Source: Prevotella sp. UBA4339
Lineage (GTDB): Bacteria > Bacteroidota > Bacteroidia > Bacteroidales > Bacteroidaceae
Reading direction: 5' to 3'
NCBI GenBank assembly: GCA_002393725.1
Contig: DGTJ01000062.1
Span: 1 to 38,004 of the forward strand
Length of the DNA stretch: 38,004 nucleotides
Shown here: piece after piece, positions 1-9,232 of the stretch
Numbering within the stretch: the stretch's first letter is position 1
Layout of the letters: each line of letters starts with the position of its first letter
The notes under the pieces: generated by a model
Seen by the model: the letters and a program-made list of their open reading frames with translations, nothing else
What the model was told of the DNA's origin: nothing
Database searches by the model: none
Made by a program: the position numbers and the translations under genes

Positions 1-1321
1 GAGCAATAGTGTCCTTGACACGCATAGGATTGTCGCCCTTCAACCAGGCAGCTACGATGCGGTTCTCTGCCTGAGCAGCCAGTATCTGTTGTGATATGCT
101 GCCAGCCTTCTGATAGAAACTACGGAAAGTGGCATTCACGTCATCACTACAGTTACGTTCAAATCCAAAGGGCGAGTAGCCGATAGCCCCCTTTGCTCCT
201 ATAGCGTAGGCAGCATTGGCAGCGCCGTTCTGCCCGGAGCGTGACTCTGGGATGAAGACGGGATTGCCTGAGCGTGCGTAGAGTCGGAGGATCTCTGGGA
301 AATCGTTTAGGTAGATGTCGGGCGAGAGGATGTCGATTTGTGGTGCGGCAGCACGCCAGATGTCGTGGTTCTGAGCCTGGGGACCACCCGAAGGATAATT
401 GCCGGGGCGAGTATCCTCGGGCTGCACGATCCAGGCATTGACGAAGGTGGGCAGAGCATATTCCTTCTTTCCTGCTGCCGTGATGTACCCCATATATGTG
501 GCATAGTGCCAGGCCATGAATATCTCTGCAGCGCGGTCGTTAGCACCGAACACTTCCTCCCATGTGCCTTCTGTCTTGCAGCCGTTCTGTTCCCACGCCC
601 TGAGGGTCTCTGGCAGCAGCGACTCCTTGTGGGCAGTCAGCCACTCGGTGAGGACTACCGGTACTTTGCCTTTGAAGGCTTTTTCAGCCAACGGGCTATA
701 GTCACGGGGATGACCATGCAGACCCACCTCGTTCTCCATCTGTATCATCACAACAGTCTGTTGCCGGGCATCAGCCTCTTTAAGATGACGCATAAAGGCT
801 GCGAATGCCTTTGCATCAGCTTTACATGTCTCATCGCCCAGAGTTGAAAGTATGGGCAGCGGCTTGCCCTCGGGAGTCTGTGCCAGAGGGAAGCGCTTGG
901 TATCACGCTTCACCCACGTCGGGGTATAGCTGGTAATACCGTTCTTCCATGAGCCAAACCACAAGAGAGCCAGTTTCATCTGATTGGCACGGGCATCAGC
1001 CAGGAGATTGTCTACAACGGTAAAGTCGAACTGCCCTTCCACTGGTTCGGTCTGTTCCCAGGAGACGACGGCGAGTACGGTATTAACGCCACTCTCCTTC
1101 AGTTTCTGCCAGTGCGGTGCCAGGTACTCACGACTGGAAGAGGTGGAGTTGCCAAGTTCACAACCCAACACAAGCCAAGGCTTTCCCTCGACTATAAGTT
1201 GAGTAACGTTACCACGCTTCTCTAAATGCGGGGGAGCAACAGAAGAATTATTCTCTTTATTCTTCTGGCAACCGCTTACCATTATTATAATAGCCAGAAT
1301 AGCTAATAATGACTTCTTCAT
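1..1321 (-). CDS. GH35-like beta-galactosidase with probable DUF5597 C-terminus, lipoprotein; 3' end outside window
   Basis: The frame is open from ATG at 1321 to the window edge, giving 440 visible residues. The N-terminus MKKSLLAILAIIIMVSGC is a lipoprotein signal with lipobox VSGC (Cys18). A (beta/alpha)8 glycosidase of the GH35/GH42 type follows. The probable acid/base is Glu198 in QMENEVG and the probable nucleophile is Glu359 in PVFIPES. Family knowledge suggests removal of galactose from oligosaccharides, here probably RG-I galactan side chains. Substrate is inferred from context. It is the last visible gene of the leftward operon, 12 bp after the GH105 stop. The missing C-terminus should carry the DUF5597-type domain if the assignment is right. 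GH42 is the main alternative. Confidence 0.75.
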   Translation of the reverse strand, partial: MKKSLLAILAIIIMVSGCQKNKENNSSVAPPHLEKRGNVTQLIVEGKPWLVLGCELGNSTSSSREYLAPHWQKLKESGVNTVLAVVSWEQTEPVEGQFDFTVVDNLLADARANQMKLALLWFGSWKNGITSYTPTWVKRDTKRFPLAQTPEGKPLPILSTLGDETCKADAKAFAAFMRHLKEADARQQTVVMIQMENEVGLHGHPRDYSPLAEKAFKGKVPVVLTEWLTAHKESLLPETLRAWEQNGCKTEGTWEEVFGANDRAAEIFMAWHYATYMGYITAAGKKEYALPTFVNAWIVQPEDTRPGNYPSGGPQAQNHDIWRAAAPQIDILSPDIYLNDFPEILRLYARSGNPVFIPESRSGQNGAANAAYAIGAKGAIGYSPFGFERNCSDDVNATFRSFYQKAGSISQQILAAQAENRIVAAWLKGDNPMRVKDTIA

Positions 1322-1333
1322 GTCTTTACTAGT

Positions 1334-2755
1334 TTAGAATCTGATTTTACCGTCGTAGTTGAATATTGGCTGATCCGTTGGAACCTCATTTTCATAGAAC
1401 CATACGGCAGAGTCGTTCATCTTAGGATGCTGGCTCTTAAGGAGGTTGAGCATCTCAGCACCAGCCCAGAGGACAGGCCCATATCCATGAGCAGCCATCA
1501 CGTGGACAGGGCGATAAGCATAGAATGAAGGATCGAAGCCCATGCCAGTACCCACACAGACATTCTCGACCTGTCCCTTGGCATTGACAGAAGCCTCAAC
1601 GGCATGCCATGCCAGCTGAACCACCGGTCCGTAGACTTTTGCATCTACCCAGCCCTTATTGATGGCATGGGCAAAGCAATAGGCATATATCGCAGTGGCA
1701 GAAGCCTCAAGATAGGTGTCATTACGGTCGAGCAGCTGATGCCAGTATCCGTCATGATGCTGTAATGCAGCAAGGCCCTTCAGGTGAGAGCGCAACAACT
1801 TAAGTATCTCAGCACGCTTGGGATGACTCTCCGGCAGTACATCGAGAACCTCGCACATAGTGAGAATGGCCCAGCCGTTGGCCCTGCCCCAATGGAAGGC
1901 CGGATGCTCCTCCATTATCTCTACCCATCCGTGACGGAACAGGTTCTTCTCAGGTACCCACATACGCTCAGCAAACTGCAACACCTGGCGGGCTGCCTCG
2001 TCGAAATACTTCGCATCTCCTGTATACTTACCCATATATGCAACTGTTGGCACTCCCATAAACATATCATCGAGCCAGACAGTATTATACTGTGGGCGGA
2101 GACGGGCAAAAGTACCGTCAGCAAGACGATACTCCTTATTCATGATATAGTCGACGTAATTACTGATACGCTCATCAACAAGCTGGCGAAGACCCTTATC
2201 GGCATCCTTGAAAACCGACCCCATAGCCTTGATCATCGAACAGCAAACAGCTCCTGCATCATCAAGGGCATGAGGGTCAATCACACGACGCACATTTCCG
2301 TCAATGTGCTTGTTCTTCTCATATATATCCTTAAAATATGGTGCCATCTCCGCCAGGAGCCTATGGCGTTTGTATACATAGTCCTTATAAGCCTCGTCGC
2401 CTGTGGCCTCATAGGCAGCCAGGACGCCAGAATAAGTAACTCCCCACTCATAGCTTGTAAGACGGAATCCCCCCTGCTTAAGCTGAGTATCGGCATCAAT
2501 ATCCTTCATACGCACCACTTCCTTGCCAGTACGCTTATTGACGAGTACTGCAGGTGTCTCTGCATCAATATATTTAAGCACACGATCCATAGTCTGCTTG
2601 ACGCCTGCAGCAGTTGACACGCCATAGCCGACCTTATACTCTGGCTTCATAAGGTGAAGCGGAGTGTTGTTATCGTTAATAGGTTGCTGAGCGAACACTA
2701 AAGATAAATTACAAAGTACAAATGAAAAAGAAATTGCAAAACGTTTCATAAACAT
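1334..2755 (-). CDS. Unsaturated rhamnogalacturonyl hydrolase, GH105 (YteR type)
   Basis: The protein has 473 residues and a Sec signal peptide ending near FAQQ (about residue 22). GH105 enzymes hydrolyse the unsaturated galacturonyl residue left on the non-reducing end of oligosaccharides by RG lyases. Visible family motifs are LDDAGA (164-169), WLDDMFMGVP (227-236, containing the candidate catalytic Asp), HWGRANGW (288-295) and Glu350 in LEASATA. An alternative start, MKRF at 2749, gives a more ordinary signal peptide and may be the true one. It lies 7 bp (or 13 bp) downstream of the RG lyase stop, so the two are almost certainly co-transcribed and act in sequence. Confidence 0.93.
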   Translation of the reverse strand: MFMKRFAISFSFVLCNLSLVFAQQPINDNNTPLHLMKPEYKVGYGVSTAAGVKQTMDRVLKYIDAETPAVLVNKRTGKEVVRMKDIDADTQLKQGGFRLTSYEWGVTYSGVLAAYEATGDEAYKDYVYKRHRLLAEMAPYFKDIYEKNKHIDGNVRRVIDPHALDDAGAVCCSMIKAMGSVFKDADKGLRQLVDERISNYVDYIMNKEYRLADGTFARLRPQYNTVWLDDMFMGVPTVAYMGKYTGDAKYFDEAARQVLQFAERMWVPEKNLFRHGWVEIMEEHPAFHWGRANGWAILTMCEVLDVLPESHPKRAEILKLLRSHLKGLAALQHHDGYWHQLLDRNDTYLEASATAIYAYCFAHAINKGWVDAKVYGPVVQLAWHAVEASVNAKGQVENVCVGTGMGFDPSFYAYRPVHVMAAHGYGPVLWAGAEMLNLLKSQHPKMNDSAVWFYENEVPTDQPIFNYDGKIRF

Positions 2756-2762
2756 TACACTA

Positions 2763-4733
2763 TTATTTTAAGAAAGGATTAACTGTATTATCAGGACCGA
2801 GGTAGAAGCCCGGCTCAGAAGGCTGGTTATAGCCAACGTTCTGTGCTGCTGTAGAAAGACGGTAAGGGATATCCTCCATCAAGCAATTGATACGATACTC
2901 TGTCGGTATAGGCGACACGAAGATACGCAGTTCACTGCTGTCGAAAGTACGTGCGATGACCTCTTCACGCCAGTCACCCAATATATCGGCAGATAGGCAT
3001 GGATTAGACTTGGAGCCATTGTTGAATTTCACATCCGGGAACTTGACAATATCAACGATGGACTTGTTTACCCAGTCATATTTAGACACCGTCTCGCGGT
3101 CGAGCAGTTCACGGAGCAGGTCACCGTCCCACCATATCCCGAAGTTGATAGACAGATGACGCCCTTTCATCATGAGATGCTGCTGATGCTGGGGATCGTC
3201 AGGATCACGGGCATCATTTAGGATTTCACCTTTGATGTTTCTTATTCCGTGACTATCTGAGCTCCACATCTCAAGGCCAGGATTTGTAGGATCGACATCA
3301 GCAGCCATAGCACGGCCGACATCGCTCTTCGAAGGAATCTGGAATATCACCTCTCCCGTGCGGGCATTACGGAAGTCACTGCCATCCTTACGGTTCTCAT
3401 GGCAGTCCCACACCTGCAGCTCGGTGGTTGTAGGGTCAAAAGCCATCAGATGGATGGCATCGCCATGTCCCATACCGGTATTGTAGAGTCCCCTGCCATC
3501 ATTGTCAACAGCCATAGAGCCATAGGTTATCTCGTCGCATCCGTCACCATCCACGTCGGCTACGCGAAGGTTGTGATTTCCCTGTCCAGCATAGCTGCTT
3601 TGAGGTTTTCCGTCCTTACCCATGCCTTCATCATCGGTATCAAATACCCAATGCTGCTTAAGCTGCTTACCATCCCAGTCCCACGCGGCAATGACAGTGC
3701 GCGTATAGTAGCCCCTGCAGAATATTGCTGATGCGTGCTTGCCATCGAGATATCCCACTGCTGCCAGCATACGGTCAGACCGATTGGCATAGCTGTCACC
3801 CCAGGCACTGACGTCGCCTCGTCCGGGAACATACGGTTTTGTGTCCATCGCCTCACCAGTGAGACCATTAAACACAGTCAGATATTCATTACCTGTAAGA
3901 ATACGACCAGTCATTGGTCTGCCAGACTTATTGTATTTGCCCCACTCTTGTCGAGGATCCGGATCCTGGGTGCCAGGTGCTGGACGATGGCGATAGTCGG
4001 CTTTGCTGTCACCTATCACCTTCCCCACCCCGTCACGGGTACCGTCGGATGTCTTAACAATAAGCTCGGCACACCCGTCTCCGTCGAGGTCATAAAAGAT
4101 AAAAGGTACATAATGGGCACCGCTCCGGATATTTATTCCCATATCCACCCTCCAGAGCAATGTGCCATCAAGGCGGTAGCAATCAAAGAGCGTAGAGCCA
4201 GTAAACCCATCATGGGCATTGTCGTGGGCATTTGTCGGATCCCACTTGAGGAGGATTTCATATTGTCCATCACCATCGACGTCAGCCACAGAGGCATCAT
4301 TGGCAGAATAAGAGTATGTACGTCCATCGGGGGTTGTACCCTCAGATGGCTTCTGTAACTTTACGGGCAGATAACCGTCAGGAGCATCGGCACGTAATGT
4401 GTATTTGCCGTTTTTACCACCTCCACGAATCTCATAGACAGCATCTCTTATGAGTGGTTGCTCATCAACGAAGAAAGTGCCACCCTTACATAGCGGAGAC
4501 GCATTCAGTTTCTGACCGTCACGATACACATCGAAGGATTCTCCGACAGCATCGGATGTCAATGTACGCCAACTGACGATTACCTTCTCGCCACTTCGTA
4601 TAGCCACGACACCGCGATTAAGCTTTTCGCGATTAATAGTCTTCATGTCATAACGAGGCTGAGACACTACTGATGATAACGGGCAGATGACAAAGGACAA
4701 ACCTAAAGAAAATTTTAGCAGAGTTTGTTTCAT
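2763..4733 (-). CDS. Rhamnogalacturonan lyase, PL11 (YesW/YesX type)
   Basis: The 656-residue protein is near the usual PL11 length. It cleaves the GalA-rhamnose backbone of RG-I by beta-elimination, producing the unsaturated ends used by GH105. After a signal peptide (about 1-24) comes an N-terminal beta domain (about 30-125), then a beta-propeller with calcium-binding DxDxDG loops: ADVDGDG (150-156), YDLDGDG (214-220), ADVDGDG (392-398), plus ILGDWREE near the C-terminus. The signal has a Cys (VIC, residue 17) but not a proper lipobox, so it reads as signal peptidase I type. It is the first gene of the leftward operon, behind a TAATTTTG -7 box and a candidate HTCS operator. Confidence 0.95.
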   Translation of the reverse strand: MKQTLLKFSLGLSFVICPLSSVVSQPRYDMKTINREKLNRGVVAIRSGEKVIVSWRTLTSDAVGESFDVYRDGQKLNASPLCKGGTFFVDEQPLIRDAVYEIRGGGKNGKYTLRADAPDGYLPVKLQKPSEGTTPDGRTYSYSANDASVADVDGDGQYEILLKWDPTNAHDNAHDGFTGSTLFDCYRLDGTLLWRVDMGINIRSGAHYVPFIFYDLDGDGCAELIVKTSDGTRDGVGKVIGDSKADYRHRPAPGTQDPDPRQEWGKYNKSGRPMTGRILTGNEYLTVFNGLTGEAMDTKPYVPGRGDVSAWGDSYANRSDRMLAAVGYLDGKHASAIFCRGYYTRTVIAAWDWDGKQLKQHWVFDTDDEGMGKDGKPQSSYAGQGNHNLRVADVDGDGCDEITYGSMAVDNDGRGLYNTGMGHGDAIHLMAFDPTTTELQVWDCHENRKDGSDFRNARTGEVIFQIPSKSDVGRAMAADVDPTNPGLEMWSSDSHGIRNIKGEILNDARDPDDPQHQQHLMMKGRHLSINFGIWWDGDLLRELLDRETVSKYDWVNKSIVDIVKFPDVKFNNGSKSNPCLSADILGDWREEVIARTFDSSELRIFVSPIPTEYRINCLMEDIPYRLSTAAQNVGYNQPSEPGFYLGPDNTVNPFLK

Positions 4734-4762
4734 ATAAGTAAGTTTATTTGTTAGTTTGGGTA

Positions 4763-4770
4763 CAAAATTA
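4763..4770 (-). promoter_or_regulatory. -7 box (TAATTTTG) of the RG lyase operon
   Basis: On the minus strand TAATTTTG matches the Bacteroidetes TAnnTTTG box, 29 bp upstream of the ATG at 4733. No TTTG -33 box is seen 19-21 bp further upstream, which suits a promoter that needs an activator. Confidence 0.65.
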
Positions 4771-4798
4771 ATAAAAATATCACTAATAAGATATGACT

Positions 4799-4825
4799 AT
4801 CATACGAAAAGAAGAAAAATTGTTC
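4799..4825 (-). promoter_or_regulatory. Candidate HTCS operator, RG lyase promoter
   Basis: This 27-bp element, read toward the RG lyase, starts GAACAATT and contains CTTTTCG near its far end. It is identical at 21 of 27 positions, without gaps, to 14627-14653 in front of susC. It ends 28 bp before the -7 box. It also lies just upstream of the HTCS -33 box (4831), so the HTCS could regulate itself from the same site. Binding is inferred. Confidence 0.6.
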
Positions 4826-4830
4826 GGAAA

Positions 4831-4865
4831 TTTGACGTTTATTCAAAAAATAATGCTTAAATTTG
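4831..4865 (+). promoter_or_regulatory. HTCS promoter (TTTG, TAAATTTG)
   Basis: TTTG at 4831-4834 and TAAATTTG at 4858-4865 form a -33/-7 pair with a 23-bp spacer, slightly longer than usual. Transcription should begin near 4870-4873, downstream of the most upstream in-frame ATG (4793). The ATG at 4889 is therefore the better start. Confidence 0.6.
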
Positions 4866-4888
4866 CAGCGATTAACAAACTAGCCACA

Positions 4889-7800
4889 ATGAAGTACAGA
4901 CTAAGAGACTTAATATGCCTGTTAGCCATCAGCAGTATTGCTACGGCTCAGGACAGATTCCCGCTTGCCGGTGAGCAATCCAAGATGGAGCGTCTTACCA
5001 ACAGTCGACATATCAGTTCTGCCGATGGACTGCCAAGCAATCAGGTATTCGACATGACCCAAGATGCCGACGGATATATCTGGATGGCGGCAGCTAACGG
5101 ATTGTCTCGCTACGACGGATATCACTTCTACAACATATTTAATCTAGGACCTGCAGAAGACCCCATCCAAGGCGCAGTGGGGTATGTATTTCCCGATGAT
5201 GACAAGCGCCACCTGTGGATACGTACGTCCACATACGTATTCTGCTGCTATGACCTCCGCACAGGCTCCTTTATTGACTTTACCGGGCGCAAGGACTATG
5301 CCCGTACCTATCGACGCTTTATCCAGGGCAAGCAGAGTGTACTTTGGATGTTCGATGACGAGTCGGGAGTGCGCCGTGTAAAAGGCGACAACAAAGGAGG
5401 CATAAGTTGTATTGACTATAGGAAAGAAAACGGCAACCTGCCTTCAAACAGTGTAAGCGACGCTTTTGAGGATGAGAAAGGGCAGCTATGGGCAATAACC
5501 ACTGACGGTATAACAGTCATCAATGGAGAAGGTAATGCACGCACTATCTGCAAGGGCACATATTTCCTCCGTGGCATCAAGATAGGTCATCAGGTGATGG
5601 CACTAACAAAATCCGGGGATATTTGCATCTACAGTGAAGACGGTAAAGAACTGCGCCGCACTCCCAACACAACCGGCATCAAGAGTCTGGGTGTCGTCAG
5701 TGCCAGTTTTGAATGGCACGGAATGTGGATGATAATGACTACAGGGCCTACACTGATGGTATCGCCCAAAGACGGTAAAGCCACAATCACAGAACAGTAT
5801 CATGTACATGGTGGTGCAATTATGGAGGGGCTCAGAGATGACAAGAACTATTTCATAAGCAACAGCAAAGGCAAACTGTATGTATTTCCAGAAGATGGTG
5901 ACATGAGGGTCCTTGACCTTATGGAAGGTGTGGAATCCACCGTAGAGCGTTTCCGCCGCTATAACATAGAGAAAGGCGAAGACGACCTTTATTACATCGC
6001 AAGCTATGGAAACGGACTCTTTGTATACAACATACAGGAAGACCGTCTGCAGCATTATTCCGCCACATCACCATGGGCCATTGTGGGCAACAGCTACTTA
6101 AACAACATCCTCATAGACCGCAGTGGATGTATCTGGCTAAGCGAGGAGTCAACCGGCCTTACTTGCATCTTGCCTCCCGACAAGACCAATGCTGAATATT
6201 TCTACCCACGCCCCGAGAAGAAGGGAGACTGGAGTAATTTCGTGCGGATGGTGTTTTACAATGGCAACAGTGTTCTGCTGAGTACCAGAGACAATCACCT
6301 TTACGAACTTCACCCTGGCACATGGAACCATTCTGCACCAATAACCCTCCCAGCCACGCCATACGCATTCTTCAAGGACAGCAAAGGGCATGAGTGGATG
6401 GGCACACGAGGCGGAGGTCTGTATCTCGACCGAAAGCAGATAGAGTTTCCTTCAACCCAAATATACGATATTCTCGAAGACACGTCAGGTCGCCTCTGGA
6501 TTTCGACATGGGGTGACGGCCTGTTTGTCGTAAGGCTTAAAGACGACAGCACTATCGAGTACACACAACTGATGAAACGGTCATATAACGAGAGTTGCCT
6601 GCATAGCATCAGGGCTGACAAGAACCATCAGCTATGGATAGCCTCAAACAATGGAATATACAATGTAGATATGCGGAAGAAGGATCTCAGTGACGCAGAC
6701 TTCAGAATGCATAACATCCAGAACGGCGAGTTCCCATTCGATGAAATCTCATGTATCATGCCCGATTCAGAAGGTAATATCTGGGCAGGCGGCAGAGGCG
6801 GAGGAGTGCAGAAATGCCGATATGATAACGGTAAGTTCACTATCGAGCGTGGATATACCACTCATGACGGACTCACCACCAACAATGTCATCTCAATAAC
6901 CTCAGACCGTCAGGGAAATATCTGGGCAGGCACAGACAACGGACTTACCTGTATCCGCAAGGATCACAAGGTGAACTCCTATCAGTTCGGGCACACACTG
7001 GAAAGCAATATCTACTCAGAGAACAGTACTGCCATGCTGCCCGACGGGAGAATGCTCTTCGGTACTGCCTACGGCATGATGATACTACAGCCAGAACTCC
7101 TCACGGAGAACAATCAGGAGAAAGCCGACAAGCCCATAATCACAATGGTAAGCATAAATGGTGAAGACCGGTACATGTCGAGTTCAGAAAAAAGGCTGGA
7201 ACTCAGTCACGACCAAAACTCTATTGAGCTGGAATTCTCCAATCTTGACTATGCCGGTATCGCTTCTACCCAGTACAGATACTTTATGGAAGGCCTGGAG
7301 CACGACTGGCGCCAGTTGACAAGTGACAACAGTGCCCGTTACAATGGTCTGCCACCAGGAAAGTATATCTTCCACCTAAGCTCGCTTAACAAGAACAATC
7401 AATGGAGCGAGCCGTGCATATATACTATTATCATCCACCAACCATGGTACAACACATGGTGGGCATGGCTCATCTACCTATCGATCATAGGCATTATCGC
7501 CTGGCATTTCTACAGAGCATGGCGCAGGAACTTCGAGTTACACCAGCAGATACGTGTGGAAAAAGAGCTGACCACTTTCCGTCTGAACTTCTTCACACAT
7601 ATCGCCCATGAGTTCCGTACGCCCCTTGCTATTATATCAGGTGCTGCCGACAAGCTAACCCAAAAGGGCAACGACCAGCAGGTGTCGCGTTCAGCAGTAC
7701 AGACAGTACGCCGTGGAACCCTCAGACTGTCAAAACTGGTAAACCAACTGATGGAATTTCGCCGTATCAATACAGGTAACCAGCGACTTGGTGTTATGCA

Positions 7801-9115
7801 GGCAGACATCATAAAGCTTGCCCGCACTACAAGTGACGAATTCCGCGAGTTGGTGTCACGAAAAGAACAGAATCTGACATTCACACCTTTCGCCCATCAG
7901 CATCAGATGGTGTTCGATCCTCATCTGCTGGAAATGATACTCTACAATCTGCTAAGCAATGCAGTGAAGTATACGCCTCATGGAGGGGATATCAGTCTTA
8001 AGATAAAGAAAGACGATGAAGCAGACAAGATTTTACTTATAGTAGAAGACAGCGGGCCTGGTATCAGTCCGAATCAGATACCACAACTCTTTAAGCCCTT
8101 CATGCACGGCTACGTATCACAGGGAGGAATGGGCATCGGACTCTACACAGCATACCAGTCGGCCAACCTGCATAAAGGAAGTCTTGTGTATGAGCGCGTC
8201 TCAGCCGGAGGCGGTTCACGCTTTGTCGTATCTATTCCAGCCTCAGACAACTGTTACAGTCCTGAAGAATATGCTGGCGCCATGGCTGTCAACACTACAG
8301 TCACAGAAGAGAACAAGCCTGACATCATCAAGGAAATGGTGCCTGATGCTTTCAACGACCACACAGTCGCCATTATCGAGGACGACCCAGACATGCTCGA
8401 CCAGATACGCGACAGCATAGGACGCTATTTCAAAACCGTAAGCTATACCGAAGGACTGTCAGCCATTAAAGGCATCACAGAAAGCCAGCCCAGCATTATC
8501 CTCTGCGACATCATGCTGCCCGATATCAACGGATATGAGATTGCACGTAAGTTACGTGCTGATCAACAACTGCACAATATCCCTATCATCATGCTAACCG
8601 CGCTCGACGGTGATGATCAGCTTCTTCGGGGGTATAAGGCTGGTGCCGATGACTATATGGTAAAGCCCTGTAATTATGAACTGCTTATCCTGCGTATCAC
8701 TCAGCTGATAAAATGGTATGGTCGTGTACAGCAAACAGAGGAAAGTGCCCCAGAGACTGCGCAACCGACCATCATAACTGATGAGGCAGACCAGAGATTC
8801 AAGGATAAGATGGAGATAATAGTAGCCCAGCACTTAAGCGACCCGGACTTTAATGTTGACAGTTTGGCAGCACTGCTAAAGATGGGCCGCACAAAGTTCT
8901 ATGGCAAGATGAAAGAGCTGACTGGCATGTCACCAAATGTGTATCTCCAGACAGAGCGTCTGAAGAAGGCTGCAGACCTGCTTATCGAAGGCGACATGAA
9001 CGTTACAGAGATAAGCTACGAGGTAGGCTTCCAGTCGCCTACTTATTTCTACAAATGCTTCAAGGAAAAATACGGTGTTCCTCCAAGCAAGTTCGGAAGA
9101 CAGAAGAACGACTAA
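4889..9115 (+). CDS. Hybrid two-component system regulator (HTCS) of the RG-I PUL
   Basis: With the start at 4889 the protein has 1408 residues. Order: signal peptide (MKYRLRDLICLLAISSIATA), periplasmic beta-propeller repeats of the Reg_prop type (about 35-770), a Y_Y_Y domain (about 775-850), a membrane span (about 856-880), HisKA with phospho-His907 in HEFRTPLA, HATPase (NLLSNAVKYTP, DSGPGI, GMGIGLY), a receiver domain with phospho-Asp1207 in CDIMLPD, and an AraC-type helix-turn-helix (about 1304-1408). HTCS proteins bind an imported oligosaccharide in the periplasm and activate their own PUL; RG-I as signal is inferred from neighbours. The in-frame extension to 4793 is rejected because the promoter lies inside it and the signal peptide begins at 4889. 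Confidence 0.96.
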   Translation: MKYRLRDLICLLAISSIATAQDRFPLAGEQSKMERLTNSRHISSADGLPSNQVFDMTQDADGYIWMAAANGLSRYDGYHFYNIFNLGPAEDPIQGAVGYVFPDDDKRHLWIRTSTYVFCCYDLRTGSFIDFTGRKDYARTYRRFIQGKQSVLWMFDDESGVRRVKGDNKGGISCIDYRKENGNLPSNSVSDAFEDEKGQLWAITTDGITVINGEGNARTICKGTYFLRGIKIGHQVMALTKSGDICIYSEDGKELRRTPNTTGIKSLGVVSASFEWHGMWMIMTTGPTLMVSPKDGKATITEQYHVHGGAIMEGLRDDKNYFISNSKGKLYVFPEDGDMRVLDLMEGVESTVERFRRYNIEKGEDDLYYIASYGNGLFVYNIQEDRLQHYSATSPWAIVGNSYLNNILIDRSGCIWLSEESTGLTCILPPDKTNAEYFYPRPEKKGDWSNFVRMVFYNGNSVLLSTRDNHLYELHPGTWNHSAPITLPATPYAFFKDSKGHEWMGTRGGGLYLDRKQIEFPSTQIYDILEDTSGRLWISTWGDGLFVVRLKDDSTIEYTQLMKRSYNESCLHSIRADKNHQLWIASNNGIYNVDMRKKDLSDADFRMHNIQNGEFPFDEISCIMPDSEGNIWAGGRGGGVQKCRYDNGKFTIERGYTTHDGLTTNNVISITSDRQGNIWAGTDNGLTCIRKDHKVNSYQFGHTLESNIYSENSTAMLPDGRMLFGTAYGMMILQPELLTENNQEKADKPIITMVSINGEDRYMSSSEKRLELSHDQNSIELEFSNLDYAGIASTQYRYFMEGLEHDWRQLTSDNSARYNGLPPGKYIFHLSSLNKNNQWSEPCIYTIIIHQPWYNTWWAWLIYLSIIGIIAWHFYRAWRRNFELHQQIRVEKELTTFRLNFFTHIAHEFRTPLAIISGAADKLTQKGNDQQVSRSAVQTVRRGTLRLSKLVNQLMEFRRINTGNQRLGVMQADIIKLARTTSDEFRELVSRKEQNLTFTPFAHQHQMVFDPHLLEMILYNLLSNAVKYTPHGGDISLKIKKDDEADKILLIVEDSGPGISPNQIPQLFKPFMHGYVSQGGMGIGLYTAYQSANLHKGSLVYERVSAGGGSRFVVSIPASDNCYSPEEYAGAMAVNTTVTEENKPDIIKEMVPDAFNDHTVAIIEDDPDMLDQIRDSIGRYFKTVSYTEGLSAIKGITESQPSIILCDIMLPDINGYEIARKLRADQQLHNIPIIMLTALDGDDQLLRGYKAGADDYMVKPCNYELLILRITQLIKWYGRVQQTEESAPETAQPTIITDEADQRFKDKMEIIVAQHLSDPDFNVDSLAALLKMGRTKFYGKMKELTGMSPNVYLQTERLKKAADLLIEGDMNVTEISYEVGFQSPTYFYKCFKEKYGVPPSKFGRQKND

Positions 9116-9120
9116 AAGTA

Positions 9121-9158
9121 AACCGTCCCGAGAAAGCTCGCCAGCTTCCGGGACGGTT
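9121..9158. terminator. Hairpin terminator between convergent HTCS and susD
   Basis: AACCGTCCCG (9121-9130) pairs perfectly with CGGGACGGTT (9149-9158), and an inner AAGCT/AGCTT stem closes a cgcc loop. It starts 5 bp after the HTCS stop and lies 75 bp from the susD stop. There is no strong T-tract on the plus side, so termination strength is uncertain. A short TAAC-like repeat follows at 9166-9178. Confidence 0.6.
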
Positions 9159-9232
9159 CGAAATTAACTAACTAACCTAAATTAATCTGCTAACAATTCA
9201 CTATTGTATGAACCAAACTAATGTGCCTGATA

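Noticed and set aside
1784..2617. 277-codon plus-strand ORF
   Set aside because: It is antisense to the GH105 gene, whose family motifs are intact; no family pattern in the antisense product.
4793..4888. Upstream in-frame start for the HTCS
   Set aside because: The -33/-7 promoter lies inside it, and the signal peptide starts at 4889.
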